From: Aeromonas australiensis
GTDB lineage: Bacteria; Pseudomonadota; Gammaproteobacteria; Enterobacterales; Aeromonadaceae
Direction: 5' to 3'
Length of the DNA stretch: 64,000 nucleotides
NCBI RefSeq assembly: GCF_000819725.1
Contig: NZ_CDDH01000028.1
Location: 81,618-145,617 of the forward strand
Shown here: piece by piece, positions 7,296 to 16,000 of the stretch
How positions within the stretch are numbered: position 1 is the stretch's first letter
How the letters are laid out: each line of letters begins with the position of its first letter
Notes under the pieces: model-generated
The model's input: only the letters and a program-made list of their open reading frames with translations
Database searches by the model: none
What the model was told of the DNA's origin: nothing
Position numbers and translations under genes: made by a program

Positions 7296-8926
7296 ACCCC
7301 TTGATTCAGGCCCATGATCTGGCCGATTACGAAGATTTCATCAATACCGAGCCCTTTGCCGGCCGTCCACTGGCAGAGTATGTAGCTGAAGTACAACGCA
7401 TCTATTGCGCTGACAAACGACCCTGGGTCATTGGTTATAGCGGAGGTAAAGACTCTTCTGCTGTGCTGACGCTGGTTTATCTGGCGCTGCTGGGGTTACC
7501 GCCCGAAATGCGCCACAAAGATGTCTTTGTCGTGTCATCAGACACCCTGGTCGAGACCCCTGTTGTCGTCGATTTGATCATTCGGACCATGGATCAAATC
7601 GAAAAGGGCGCCAAACGCGATGCGTTACCCATTACCTCTCACCCTGTCGTACCCAAAACCCATGAGACGTTTTGGGTAAACCTGCTCGGCAAAGGCTACC
7701 CTGCCCCGACTCGCAGCTTCCGCTGGTGTACCGAGCGAATGAAGATCAACCCGGTCAGTGACTTTATCAAAGACAAGGTCAGCCAGTTTGAAGAGGTGAT
7801 CGTTGTGCTCGGCTCTCGCAGCAGCGAGAGTGCTTCCCGTGCCCAGGTCATTGCCAAGCACAAGATTGATGGAACCCGTCTTGCCCGCCATACCACGCTG
7901 GCCAATGCCTTCATCTACACCCCTATCGACACTTGGGATGTTGAGGATGTCTGGAAACTGCTGCGCGGCGCCTTCAAATACGCGCCAGATGATGTGGAGG
8001 AGTGGGAAAATCCCTGGGGCGGCAATAACCGCCCGCTCTGGACTCTTTATATGGACTCCTCGGGTCAGGGTGAGTGTCCATTGGTCATTGATGACAGTAC
8101 CCCCTCTTGTGGTAATTCACGCTTTGGGTGTTGGACCTGTACCGTGGTCACCAAAGACCGAGCCATGGAGAGCCTGATCCAAAACGGCGAAGACTGGATG
8201 CTACCCCTGCTCAAGTTTCGTAATCAGCTAGCTCTGACCACAGACCCTGCGCAAAAAGATACCTACCGTAACTACAAGCGCCGCACCGGCAAGGTGAGCT
8301 ACCAATACGCCAAAGAGGGTGAAGAGCTTAGCGCAGAGCGCAAGCACGTCCCCGGCCCTTATTGGCTGAGATACCGCCAAGAGTGGCTTAAAGAGCTGCT
8401 CGAGATGGAGCGTGACCTCAACCTGCGTGGCCACACCATTACTCTGATCACCAAGCCGGAGCTGCATGCGATTCGCCAGGAGTGGTTAACTGACCCTAAC
8501 GAGCCGGATTGGAATGACTCACTGCCAGCTATATATCGGGAAGTATATGGCGAAGACCTCGACTGGCTAATCGACGATCAGTCACGCTTCAATGCCAGCG
8601 ATGCCGAGCTGCTGGCACAACTAAGCCAGGGCTATGATGTCGAGCCCGAGATGGTGATGAAGCTGATAGAGCTCGAAATATCCCTTGAAGGGCTTAGCCG
8701 CCGCCAAGGCATTTTCGCCAAAATAGGCACCATCCTGAAACAGGATTGGGGCAGCCTCGAAGCCATAGAGCAGAAACAGGCACAGTTACAAAAACGCAAT
8801 GAGCGCGATCTCTATCAAGAAGAAGTGGAACAAATTGAACAGTCGCTTGCTGAATTGCAAAAACAATTGGCACAAGCCGACGATATGGCAGCACTGTTTA
8901 GTGAGGCAGTAAAAAATGATCATTAA
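7292..8926 (+). CDS. dndC: DNA phosphorothioation sulfurtransferase DndC
   Basis: DndC (544 residues) is a PAPS-reductase/ATP-pyrophosphatase family iron-sulfur protein that carries out the sulfur-transfer chemistry of backbone phosphorothioation. The PP-loop SGGKDS is at residues 50-55. C146 (WCTERMK) is the conserved sulfur-handling cysteine. C262, C273, C280 and C283 (ECPL; SCGNSRFGCWTC) give the four-Cys pattern for a [4Fe-4S] cluster. The C-terminal 100 residues form a coiled coil rich in Glu and Gln. The gene is coupled on both sides, by 4 bp to dndB and 11 bp to dndD. No dndA cysteine desulfurase accompanies it, so IscS or a similar enzyme must supply sulfur. Confidence 0.97.
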   Translation: MNPLIQAHDLADYEDFINTEPFAGRPLAEYVAEVQRIYCADKRPWVIGYSGGKDSSAVLTLVYLALLGLPPEMRHKDVFVVSSDTLVETPVVVDLIIRTMDQIEKGAKRDALPITSHPVVPKTHETFWVNLLGKGYPAPTRSFRWCTERMKINPVSDFIKDKVSQFEEVIVVLGSRSSESASRAQVIAKHKIDGTRLARHTTLANAFIYTPIDTWDVEDVWKLLRGAFKYAPDDVEEWENPWGGNNRPLWTLYMDSSGQGECPLVIDDSTPSCGNSRFGCWTCTVVTKDRAMESLIQNGEDWMLPLLKFRNQLALTTDPAQKDTYRNYKRRTGKVSYQYAKEGEELSAERKHVPGPYWLRYRQEWLKELLEMERDLNLRGHTITLITKPELHAIRQEWLTDPNEPDWNDSLPAIYREVYGEDLDWLIDDQSRFNASDAELLAQLSQGYDVEPEMVMKLIELEISLEGLSRRQGIFAKIGTILKQDWGSLEAIEQKQAQLQKRNERDLYQEEVEQIEQSLAELQKQLAQADDMAALFSEAVKNDH

Positions 8927-10934
8927 GAAGTTAGTCTTGCATAACTTTCGTGTATTTCGTGGTCACCACGAAATAGAGCTGACCCCACAAAAACGTGGAA
9001 ATGAGAACATTGATAGGCCTATCGTGCTGTTTGGTGGCCTCAACGGCGCAGGCAAAACGTCGATTTTGTCAGCTATTCGTTTAGCGCTATATGGACGCCT
9101 GGCCTTCGATAACCTGATCCACAATCAGGACTATATTGACCAACTTACTGCACTGATCCATAACGGCGTCAGCGTCTCTCAGCAACCTAAAGATGCCTCG
9201 ATTGAACTCGTGTTTACCTATAACCAGGGTGGCACTGAGTCTGAATTTACCGTTATTCGCAGCTGGAATCGCAATAAAAAAGATAGACTCAAACTGCTGC
9301 AAAACGGAGTCGAGCTGGACGAGCTTAACTATGAACAGTGCCAGGGTTTTCTAAATGAGTTAATCCCGCACGGTATTGCTGATCTCTTCTTTTTTGATGG
9401 CGAAAAGATCGCCTCATTGGCAGAGGATGAATCGGGCAAGATTCTGCAGACCGCGGTACGCCGCCTGCTGGGCCTTGACCTGATCGCCAAACTGCGCACC
9501 GACCTTGGCATCTATTTAAAGCAGCAAGGGGCCAAAGAGCTGGGCACCCAACAACAGCACAAATTGGCCGAGCTGGAGCAGAATAAAAAGCAGTTTGCCA
9601 AACAGGCCGAGCATTATCGATTTGAAGCTGATTTGGTGATGGCAAGGATTGGCCTGATTACCCAGGATATTCAGAAATATGAAGCCATGCTGGCAGCACA
9701 AGGCGGTGCTTTTGCGCGGACAAAAAATCAGGAGCAGCAGAAAGTAGCTGAACTGGTAAAAGAAAAAGAACAGCTTGAAAAGAGTCTGCGCCATGAATGT
9801 GATGGATCCCTCCCCTTTGCACTGGCCCCCAATACCATGGCCAAACTGCAGCAACAGCTGGCCAAAGAAATAGAGATAAAAAGGGCTCGCAGCTTTTCCC
9901 AAGAGCTCAACCTTTTTCTCGAACAGCTTAAAGCCAATATTGGCTTTAAAGGCAAAGAGACGCTGGCCATCACAACCCAGGCGATCGAAGAGCAGCTTGA
10001 CAGCTTTATGGCCAACAAGCCGCAAGGTGAAGTTCTCTTTGATATCTCGGAGCGCGAGACTCACATCGTCATCGCGGCAATCAGTGAGGATTGCCAACGA
10101 GCCTGGAACAAATTTGATGCACAGCGTCGTAAATTAGCCGAGGTCGAACATCAACTGGAGCAAGCTGCCAGCAATATTGAGCGAGCACCTGATGATGAGC
10201 AACTGATGGATATCTTCCAAACCCTACGAGAGATGGACAATCAACGGCAAGAGGAGCGCCACAAATACAAGGCACTTTTGGAGCAAGCCAAGCAAGCGGT
10301 AATGAGTCAACTGGATTGCGCCCGCCAGATCCAAAAATTGCACGATAAAGCCAGAGAGCAATATGGTGCCGTGAGTGCAGTGCAATATGCCAATGAGACC
10401 ATCAGTTTGCTGGATGAGTACAGCGATGTATTGACCCAAGCTCGGGTTAAAACGCTGGAGCAGAATTTTGAAGTGGCCTACCGAAAATTGGCCAGAAAAG
10501 AAGATCTGCAGATTAAGGCCAGGATCAATCCTCACACCTTTGATGTGGAGCTGGTAGACGAAGCGGGGATAGCTATCAATAGAAAGTCGCTCTCTGCCGG
10601 TGAGAAGCAAATTTATGCCATCGCGATCCTGGAAGCCTTGGCTAAAACATCTGGTCGACAACTGCCTGTCATTATTGATACCCCGCTGGGGCGCCTTGAC
10701 TCACACCATAGAGACAAGCTGATTCATCATTACTTCCCCTATGCCAGCCATCAGGTGATCTTGCTGTCGACCGACACGGAGGTAGATGAACGCTATTTTG
10801 CCAGTGCTTTGGCTGATGATATCTCTCATGCCTATCAGATCCGATTTGATGCGCTGACCAGGTCATCAAAACTGACCAAAGGCTACTTCTGGAAAGAGAG
10901 TCCTGTCCAAGTACAAGCCAAGGAGGTTTGTTAA
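8916..10934 (+). CDS. dndD: DNA sulfur modification ATPase DndD (SMC/Rad50-like)
   Basis: DndD (672 residues) is an SMC/Rad50-type ATPase thought to alter DNA structure or provide the nick for sulfur insertion. Walker A, GGLNGAGKTS, is at residues 40-49. The ABC signature LSAGEKQ is at 559-565, and Walker B, LPVIIDTPLGRLD, lies near 583-595 with the D-loop. A long Gln/Glu/Lys-rich coiled coil fills residues 210-490. A short FFDGEKI motif near 156 is typical of DndD. The start overlaps dndC by 11 bp, and the stop shares one base with the dndE start (TAATG). Confidence 0.96.
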   Translation: MIIKKLVLHNFRVFRGHHEIELTPQKRGNENIDRPIVLFGGLNGAGKTSILSAIRLALYGRLAFDNLIHNQDYIDQLTALIHNGVSVSQQPKDASIELVFTYNQGGTESEFTVIRSWNRNKKDRLKLLQNGVELDELNYEQCQGFLNELIPHGIADLFFFDGEKIASLAEDESGKILQTAVRRLLGLDLIAKLRTDLGIYLKQQGAKELGTQQQHKLAELEQNKKQFAKQAEHYRFEADLVMARIGLITQDIQKYEAMLAAQGGAFARTKNQEQQKVAELVKEKEQLEKSLRHECDGSLPFALAPNTMAKLQQQLAKEIEIKRARSFSQELNLFLEQLKANIGFKGKETLAITTQAIEEQLDSFMANKPQGEVLFDISERETHIVIAAISEDCQRAWNKFDAQRRKLAEVEHQLEQAASNIERAPDDEQLMDIFQTLREMDNQRQEERHKYKALLEQAKQAVMSQLDCARQIQKLHDKAREQYGAVSAVQYANETISLLDEYSDVLTQARVKTLEQNFEVAYRKLARKEDLQIKARINPHTFDVELVDEAGIAINRKSLSAGEKQIYAIAILEALAKTSGRQLPVIIDTPLGRLDSHHRDKLIHHYFPYASHQVILLSTDTEVDERYFASALADDISHAYQIRFDALTRSSKLTKGYFWKESPVQVQAKEVC

Positions 10935-11296
10935 TGCTCCCGAATCGCATGCAGCTCACCCGCCAAACGGAAGAGCAGCTTAAACGATTAAAAGCCAATA
11001 CCGGGATCACTCCCAATGTGGCAGCACGTCTGGCTTTTTTTCGTTCAGTGGAAACTGATTTTCGCTACCATCCTGATCATAAAAAATTGGATGGCAGCCT
11101 GGTACTCGACAAGATAACTTGGCTGGGAGAAACCCTAGTTGTGACCGAGCTTACCCTCCAGATGATTTATCCTGACCTGGACCATAAAGAGTGGATAAAA
11201 GCATGGGCTGCTCATGTGGAAGATGGTATAGCAAGTTTAAGAAATCAAAAGAATCTTTTGAATATCACATTGAATATCGTCAACTCTAAAGAATAG
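10934..11296 (+). CDS. dndE: DNA sulfur modification protein DndE
   Basis: DndE (120 residues) is the small helical, lysine-rich subunit of the phosphorothioation complex; in E. coli it was described as a tetramer binding nicked double-stranded DNA. Family motifs are QLTRQTEEQLKRLKANTGITPNVAARLAFFRSVE near the N-terminus and WIKAWAAHVEDGI near the C-terminus. I chose ATG 10934 because AGGAGG lies 7 bases upstream; TTG 10928 is possible but poorer. The last 30 codons are AT-rich, marking the edge toward the AT-rich convergent genes. Confidence 0.95.
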   Translation: MLPNRMQLTRQTEEQLKRLKANTGITPNVAARLAFFRSVETDFRYHPDHKKLDGSLVLDKITWLGETLVVTELTLQMIYPDLDHKEWIKAWAAHVEDGIASLRNQKNLLNITLNIVNSKE

Positions 11297-11358
11297 ACAT
11301 CTATATTCAATAAATAAATAAATATCATACTCTTTACATAAAATCCGCATTTCCGATG

Positions 11359-11384
11359 TAAAAATGGTGGGCTTAAAGCCCACC
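11359..11384 (-). terminator. Intrinsic terminator of the minus-strand dpt operon
   Basis: On the minus strand GGTGGGCTT and AAGCCCACC form a tight hairpin followed by ATTTTTAC. It separates the convergent dnd and dpt transcripts, with only 98 bp between their stops. Confidence 0.7.
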
Positions 11385-11394
11385 AACAATCTAT

Positions 11395-12558
11395 CTATAT
11401 AAATCTTTTCATCTCTTTATATATATATCCAGAGCTTTTCGAAATCGCATCTATTTTATCAAAGTATCCATCTTGCATATCTATTTTTTTAAGATATCTC
11501 GCGAATACATCCTTTGAAACCACACCACCATAATTCAACTCTTTCAACTCAACTTGTTTATTATAAATATCTCTAAACAATCTTGTAAGAGCAATAAGAC
11601 CTACTGTTTTATTAAGCACAGAGTTTCTATTGTTTTTACTCCAGCTTCTAGGCCATTTGCTTTCTACTGAACTAAAAAAGTTATATATATTCTCACCAAT
11701 GGACACATCGTCGGCATTTATAAAACTCTTACGCAATGGCATCCGCTTATAACTTAATAAATCATCATCAGGAAGATTTGTATTTTTTAGGCCAAGAAAT
11801 CTTTTTTTCTTCCCTAATAAAATATCTCTATCTAAGCTAGGCCTCTTGGATATTAACTTAACTATATTTTCTACAAAAGCCGCCTGGGTTATTAACTCGT
11901 TATCAATACCTTTAGTTTTAACGCCTAATCTTTTAATTCTATGATAGAAAGGTGATCCTTGAGAAGAATTCAAAAACACAGCAAGTTGATGCGCAGTTTT
12001 CGATGGATTCCTTGCCAAAGCTAATGACTCTAGATCATATACCAAACTCTTATTAACTTTAGTTTGATTCTGATTGACCATTGTAAAAACTTGAGCTTGC
12101 GTATGAAGGTCCGCCTCAATAAATATAGTTACCAACACCTCAAAATCGATAGAATCATCATTTTGAGAGATAAATTTAAAATCAGAACCCTCAAATCCAG
12201 CAAGTCTGTGTTGTCCATCCAGAATTTTTGCTACCTTACCTTTTTGGTCGTCATTGAAAATAATTTCCAATTTTCCACTGTCTAATGAAATAAATTTTCC
12301 ATCTATTGCAACAATTATAGAGTTAGGAAAAGTAGCATCAACAGATTTTATATACTCGTTAATTTTCTTTACTCGAGTAGGGTTTAACTCTCTTTGAATT
12401 CCAAGATATGTTTCAAAATCATTTTCATTTTGTTCTCTCTCAAGCCTACGAACATCTGAGAATGAGATTGCATATAAATCCTTAGCTTTCATTACGCAGC
12501 AGTAAAACTCACCTATTGGCTGATTTATTTTTAGAAATTTCGTAATGATCTTATTCAT
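11395..12558 (-). CDS. DGQHR-domain protein, second DndB-like protein of the locus
   Basis: This 387-residue protein carries KILDGQHRLAGFEGS at about residue 111 and the family pattern VNQNQTKVNKSLVYDLE around 157. It therefore belongs to the DGQHR superfamily that includes DndB, but it is clearly different from the dndB product at 6210. No catalytic residues of another class are seen. The DNA is strikingly AT-rich compared with dptH or dndBCD, suggesting separate acquisition. The ATG overlaps the stop of the membrane-protein gene by 4 bp (ATGA), so it is the last gene of dptF-G-H-membrane protein-DGQHR. Possible roles are regulation of the restriction operon or sensing modified DNA; both are inference. 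Confidence 0.8.
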   Translation of the reverse strand: MNKIITKFLKINQPIGEFYCCVMKAKDLYAISFSDVRRLEREQNENDFETYLGIQRELNPTRVKKINEYIKSVDATFPNSIIVAIDGKFISLDSGKLEIIFNDDQKGKVAKILDGQHRLAGFEGSDFKFISQNDDSIDFEVLVTIFIEADLHTQAQVFTMVNQNQTKVNKSLVYDLESLALARNPSKTAHQLAVFLNSSQGSPFYHRIKRLGVKTKGIDNELITQAAFVENIVKLISKRPSLDRDILLGKKKRFLGLKNTNLPDDDLLSYKRMPLRKSFINADDVSIGENIYNFFSSVESKWPRSWSKNNRNSVLNKTVGLIALTRLFRDIYNKQVELKELNYGGVVSKDVFARYLKKIDMQDGYFDKIDAISKSSGYIYKEMKRFI

Positions 12559-13085
12559 TCAACAGTCCTACTTATTCTATTTTCTAACTGTGCAGAAAAC
12601 TCATTTTGATTTTTTCTGTTTATATCAATTATATTCTTTGGTTTGTCATGATCAGACCAAACACCATAATACCAAACAATTATGGTAGAGAATACAATAG
12701 AACACCCAATCAATAAAATATCATCAGCAGAAACATTCATTTTTCTAGACATAATTTCTTCTAAACGAACAAAGCTAAAAATGAATGCGCCAACAGTAAA
12801 AGAGTATATTGAAAGAATGAACACTAATATGCTACATAAGCTTGACTTTTCGCTTAATATTTTCTTGTGAACATAAGGCACTAAAAAAGCTGAGCAATAC
12901 AAGAAAACTTCACCTGATTTAAAGTTAGTTTTAAAAGCGTCAACGAAGCTATCTTCAGACCATATACACGCAATAAAAGCCCCCACCAGCACAGGGAGAA
13001 ACGAAATAATAACCGTTATAATAAACTCTCTTGTCGCACGTCCAAAATGACATAGCTTATAATAAAGGCACATTAACAACTCCAT
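12555..13085 (-). CDS. Four-helix membrane protein in the dpt operon
   Basis: This 176-residue protein is of unknown family. Hydrophobic segments at about residues 22-42 (IITVIISFLPVLVGAFIACI), 59-75, 85-108 and 123-142 predict four transmembrane helices, followed by a charged cytosolic tail of about 35 residues (DINRKNQNEFSAQLENR). It starts 4 bp after the dptH stop, with GGGAG 10 bases before the ATG, and ends in a 4-bp overlap with the DGQHR gene. It therefore sits inside the operon. AT-rich like its partner. Small membrane proteins are common effectors or anchors in defence loci, but no such function can be read from the sequence. Confidence 0.75.
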   Translation of the reverse strand: MELLMCLYYKLCHFGRATREFIITVIISFLPVLVGAFIACIWSEDSFVDAFKTNFKSGEVFLYCSAFLVPYVHKKILSEKSSLCSILVFILSIYSFTVGAFIFSFVRLEEIMSRKMNVSADDILLIGCSIVFSTIIVWYYGVWSDHDKPKNIIDINRKNQNEFSAQLENRISRTVE

Positions 13086-13089
13086 CTAT

Positions 13090-16000
13090 CTATAGCTCCC
13101 AAAATGCCCGATCCCGCATCATAGATACCTTTTTATCTCCATCAATATAGAGACTAAAGTGCTTATCCAGTTTGCGGATGGTTTCCATTAATTGTTCTTG
13201 CTCGGCCTTATCATCTTTATTAAAGATGGACTTGATATCGGCATTCTTGATCTCGGCGACGCGATGCACCACCCAGGTCAAAATATAAGAGCCGTAGTTG
13301 TTTTCCCCGGTTTTAAAGTGACTCAAGTCCTGGGTTGAGAGGATCACCCCCACCCCATACTCACGCCCCTCTTTCAGGATCTTGCGCAGGCTGGGGAAGT
13401 CCTGCGACATAAAGTTGTCGGCCTCGTCGACCAAGATCATCTTGGTTATCTGGCGATAATCGCCGTTGACTTGCGGTTTGCCGCGCTTTTGCATCTGCGA
13501 ATAGAAGAGATCCAGCGTCAGGGCTACCACCAGGTTCTGGATCTGGGGTGAGTAGCCCGCCAGCTCGATCACCGTCACCCCATCGAGCAGCTCATACAGG
13601 GAGCTCACCTCATCCGGCATGGTTTCAAAGATCTCGTAAGTGACCAGCGAGTCGAGCGCCGCATAGAGAGAGTCTTCTTCTACCTTCTCCTGCTCAAGAT
13701 AGAGATCCCATACCTGGGCCAAGGTGGGCGCAGGCCTTGACCAGGTGCTGGCGTCAGCTCTGCTGATCCCAGCCAGCTCATACGCATCGAGGATTAACTT
13801 GCGCAGCCGCAGCTGCTGCTTGGGCCCGAGGCCAAAGGCTTTGGCCAGGGTCTCGGCAAACCCGGTCGCGGTATGCACCGGCAGCATCGGCATATCGCCA
13901 TAGAGCGAGAGCGGATTGTACGGCAGGCGATACAACTTCAGCCGCTTGCTCTGGTTGGCCTCACTAAAGGCATCGTCCACATAGTCGGATTTGTAATCGA
14001 AGATCAGCAGGCCGATCCGTGCCCCCTCGACATTGTTGTCTTGCTGGCGCATCAGCTGGGTGATCAGCGACTTGGTAAACTGGGTTTTGCCGGTGCCCAT
14101 GGTGCCTATGATACCGGTATTGGTATTCATAAATCGGGCGGTATTGGTGGGCTCCCAATAGAGCGGCGCTTGCCGCAAAGCCTCGTGGCCAAACAGGATA
14201 CGCATGGGCTCGATCAGCTTGCCGGTCGGCTCGTCTTCCATTGCAACAGGGGGAACCGGATCGGTGTTTTGGGCACCAGTGGCCGGTGCCACTGGCGCCA
14301 TATCCATGTTCTTATTGCCCCCTTCTTTTGACTGTGGTTGAGAGCCAGATTCAGGCTCAGCCGCCTCTTCTCTGAGCCCCAGCAGATATTGTTTGTCTAC
14401 ATGGCACAGGGTCACCAACTCATCAAGCGCAGGGGCGCTACAGGCCTGAATAAGGCTACCCATCAAGGCGTAGGGCAGTTCAACCTGCAATACACCACGC
14501 TCGGTCATCTGGTAGTGAGGCACAAAGAAGCTGTCGTTTTCGATATGGGCGACGACAAAGCCTTCGGGATAGTCGGGCACGTTGGCTAGGGTATATTCCC
14601 CTTTGAGCCACCACTCCCGCTCGATCAACAGCGGAGCAAGCTGCGCAGGCTGCATCACCTGATAGAGGCACAGCTTGTCGACCTGCATCAGCACCTGGCG
14701 AATAAAGAGACCACGGTAGAGCCGCGCAGCCAAGGTATTGGGGCCAAGCACCTCTTCCATCAGGTAACGTTTAAGCTCCAGCGCCTGTTGCCCGGCATAG
14801 GCAAAGTCAGGTCTGACACCAGTCTTGACCTCCAGAGGCAACAAATAGAGTTGCTTGCCCTTGAAGCCGACAAAGAGCACGTCATCGGAAATGGCCCCTT
14901 TGCGATACCCATGCACCTGACGGGAGAACTCGCTGTCGCTCATCTTGAGGCCCACATTGCCGGAGACGCGGATCATCTCGGCCACGGAGAGGGGGACCCA
15001 GCAGATATCGGATTGCCGCAACAAGGCCGAGACAAACTTGTAAGCACCGATGATGCCGTTTTTCTCTTTGCGCTCCTTGTCATTGGCCGTAAGCATCTTG
15101 AGCAGCCATTCGCCGTTGAAGGCATTGAATTCGGAGAGCAGGGTCTCCCCTTGTCCGTGACCCTCTTTTTGCAACAAGCGTTTAAAGAGGTCTACCTGCT
15201 TGGTTACCGTGATGGCGTCATAACCGGCCGTGCTGGTGTATTGATCCGAGTAGTGGATCAGCACCACATCCTGCTGACTGGTGAAGAAATCGAGGGTCAC
15301 CTTGGGATCGATGATGGTGGTCCACAGTGCGCTGTCATAAGAGCGGGTCAGCAGAGCCTTGAAATCGGCACTGACCGCCAGCCCCAGGCTGGTTGCCAGA
15401 TAATGGGCATTGCTCTGGCTAGCCGGTTGCCACAGGTTGCCCAGCATACGGGCCACCCGCAGCGACTGCACCCCTTGATAGGGCACGCCACGCAGACCAA
15501 ACGCGGTGAAATAGGCCGCCCCTTTCGTTTCAGCTGCTTCCCCGGCGATCAAGCCATCACACAACACACCACTCAGTGCCTCATCGGTATTGATGGGATG
15601 GCACTCTACCGGCTCCTGGTTGCGGAAGAACGCCAGATGGGCATAGGCAAACTGCTCGCGCTCGTTGGGCAGGGTGAACTTGCTGTAGGTAAGACGGCTG
15701 CGGATCAGGTCGATCAGCATATCGGCCTCAGCACGCAGCGCAGTGGTGTTCAAGCCAAGCCAGGTTTTTAGCTCGTCATAAGCGGCCGTTTCGGCAAAGC
15801 GGTCGAAGTCATTGAATTGCAACCGCTCATCGTAGAAGTTCACATGAATGGCGATCGCCTGCTCTTTGTGCAGCTTGAAGTGCTCGATCAAACCGAGGAA
15901 GAGCTCTGCCCCACTCGCCTGATTGATGGCATTGACGATCAGGGTGCTCTTGGCCCCGGCACTGAACAGACGAGAATAGGCCTGGGTAAACTCGGCCAAT

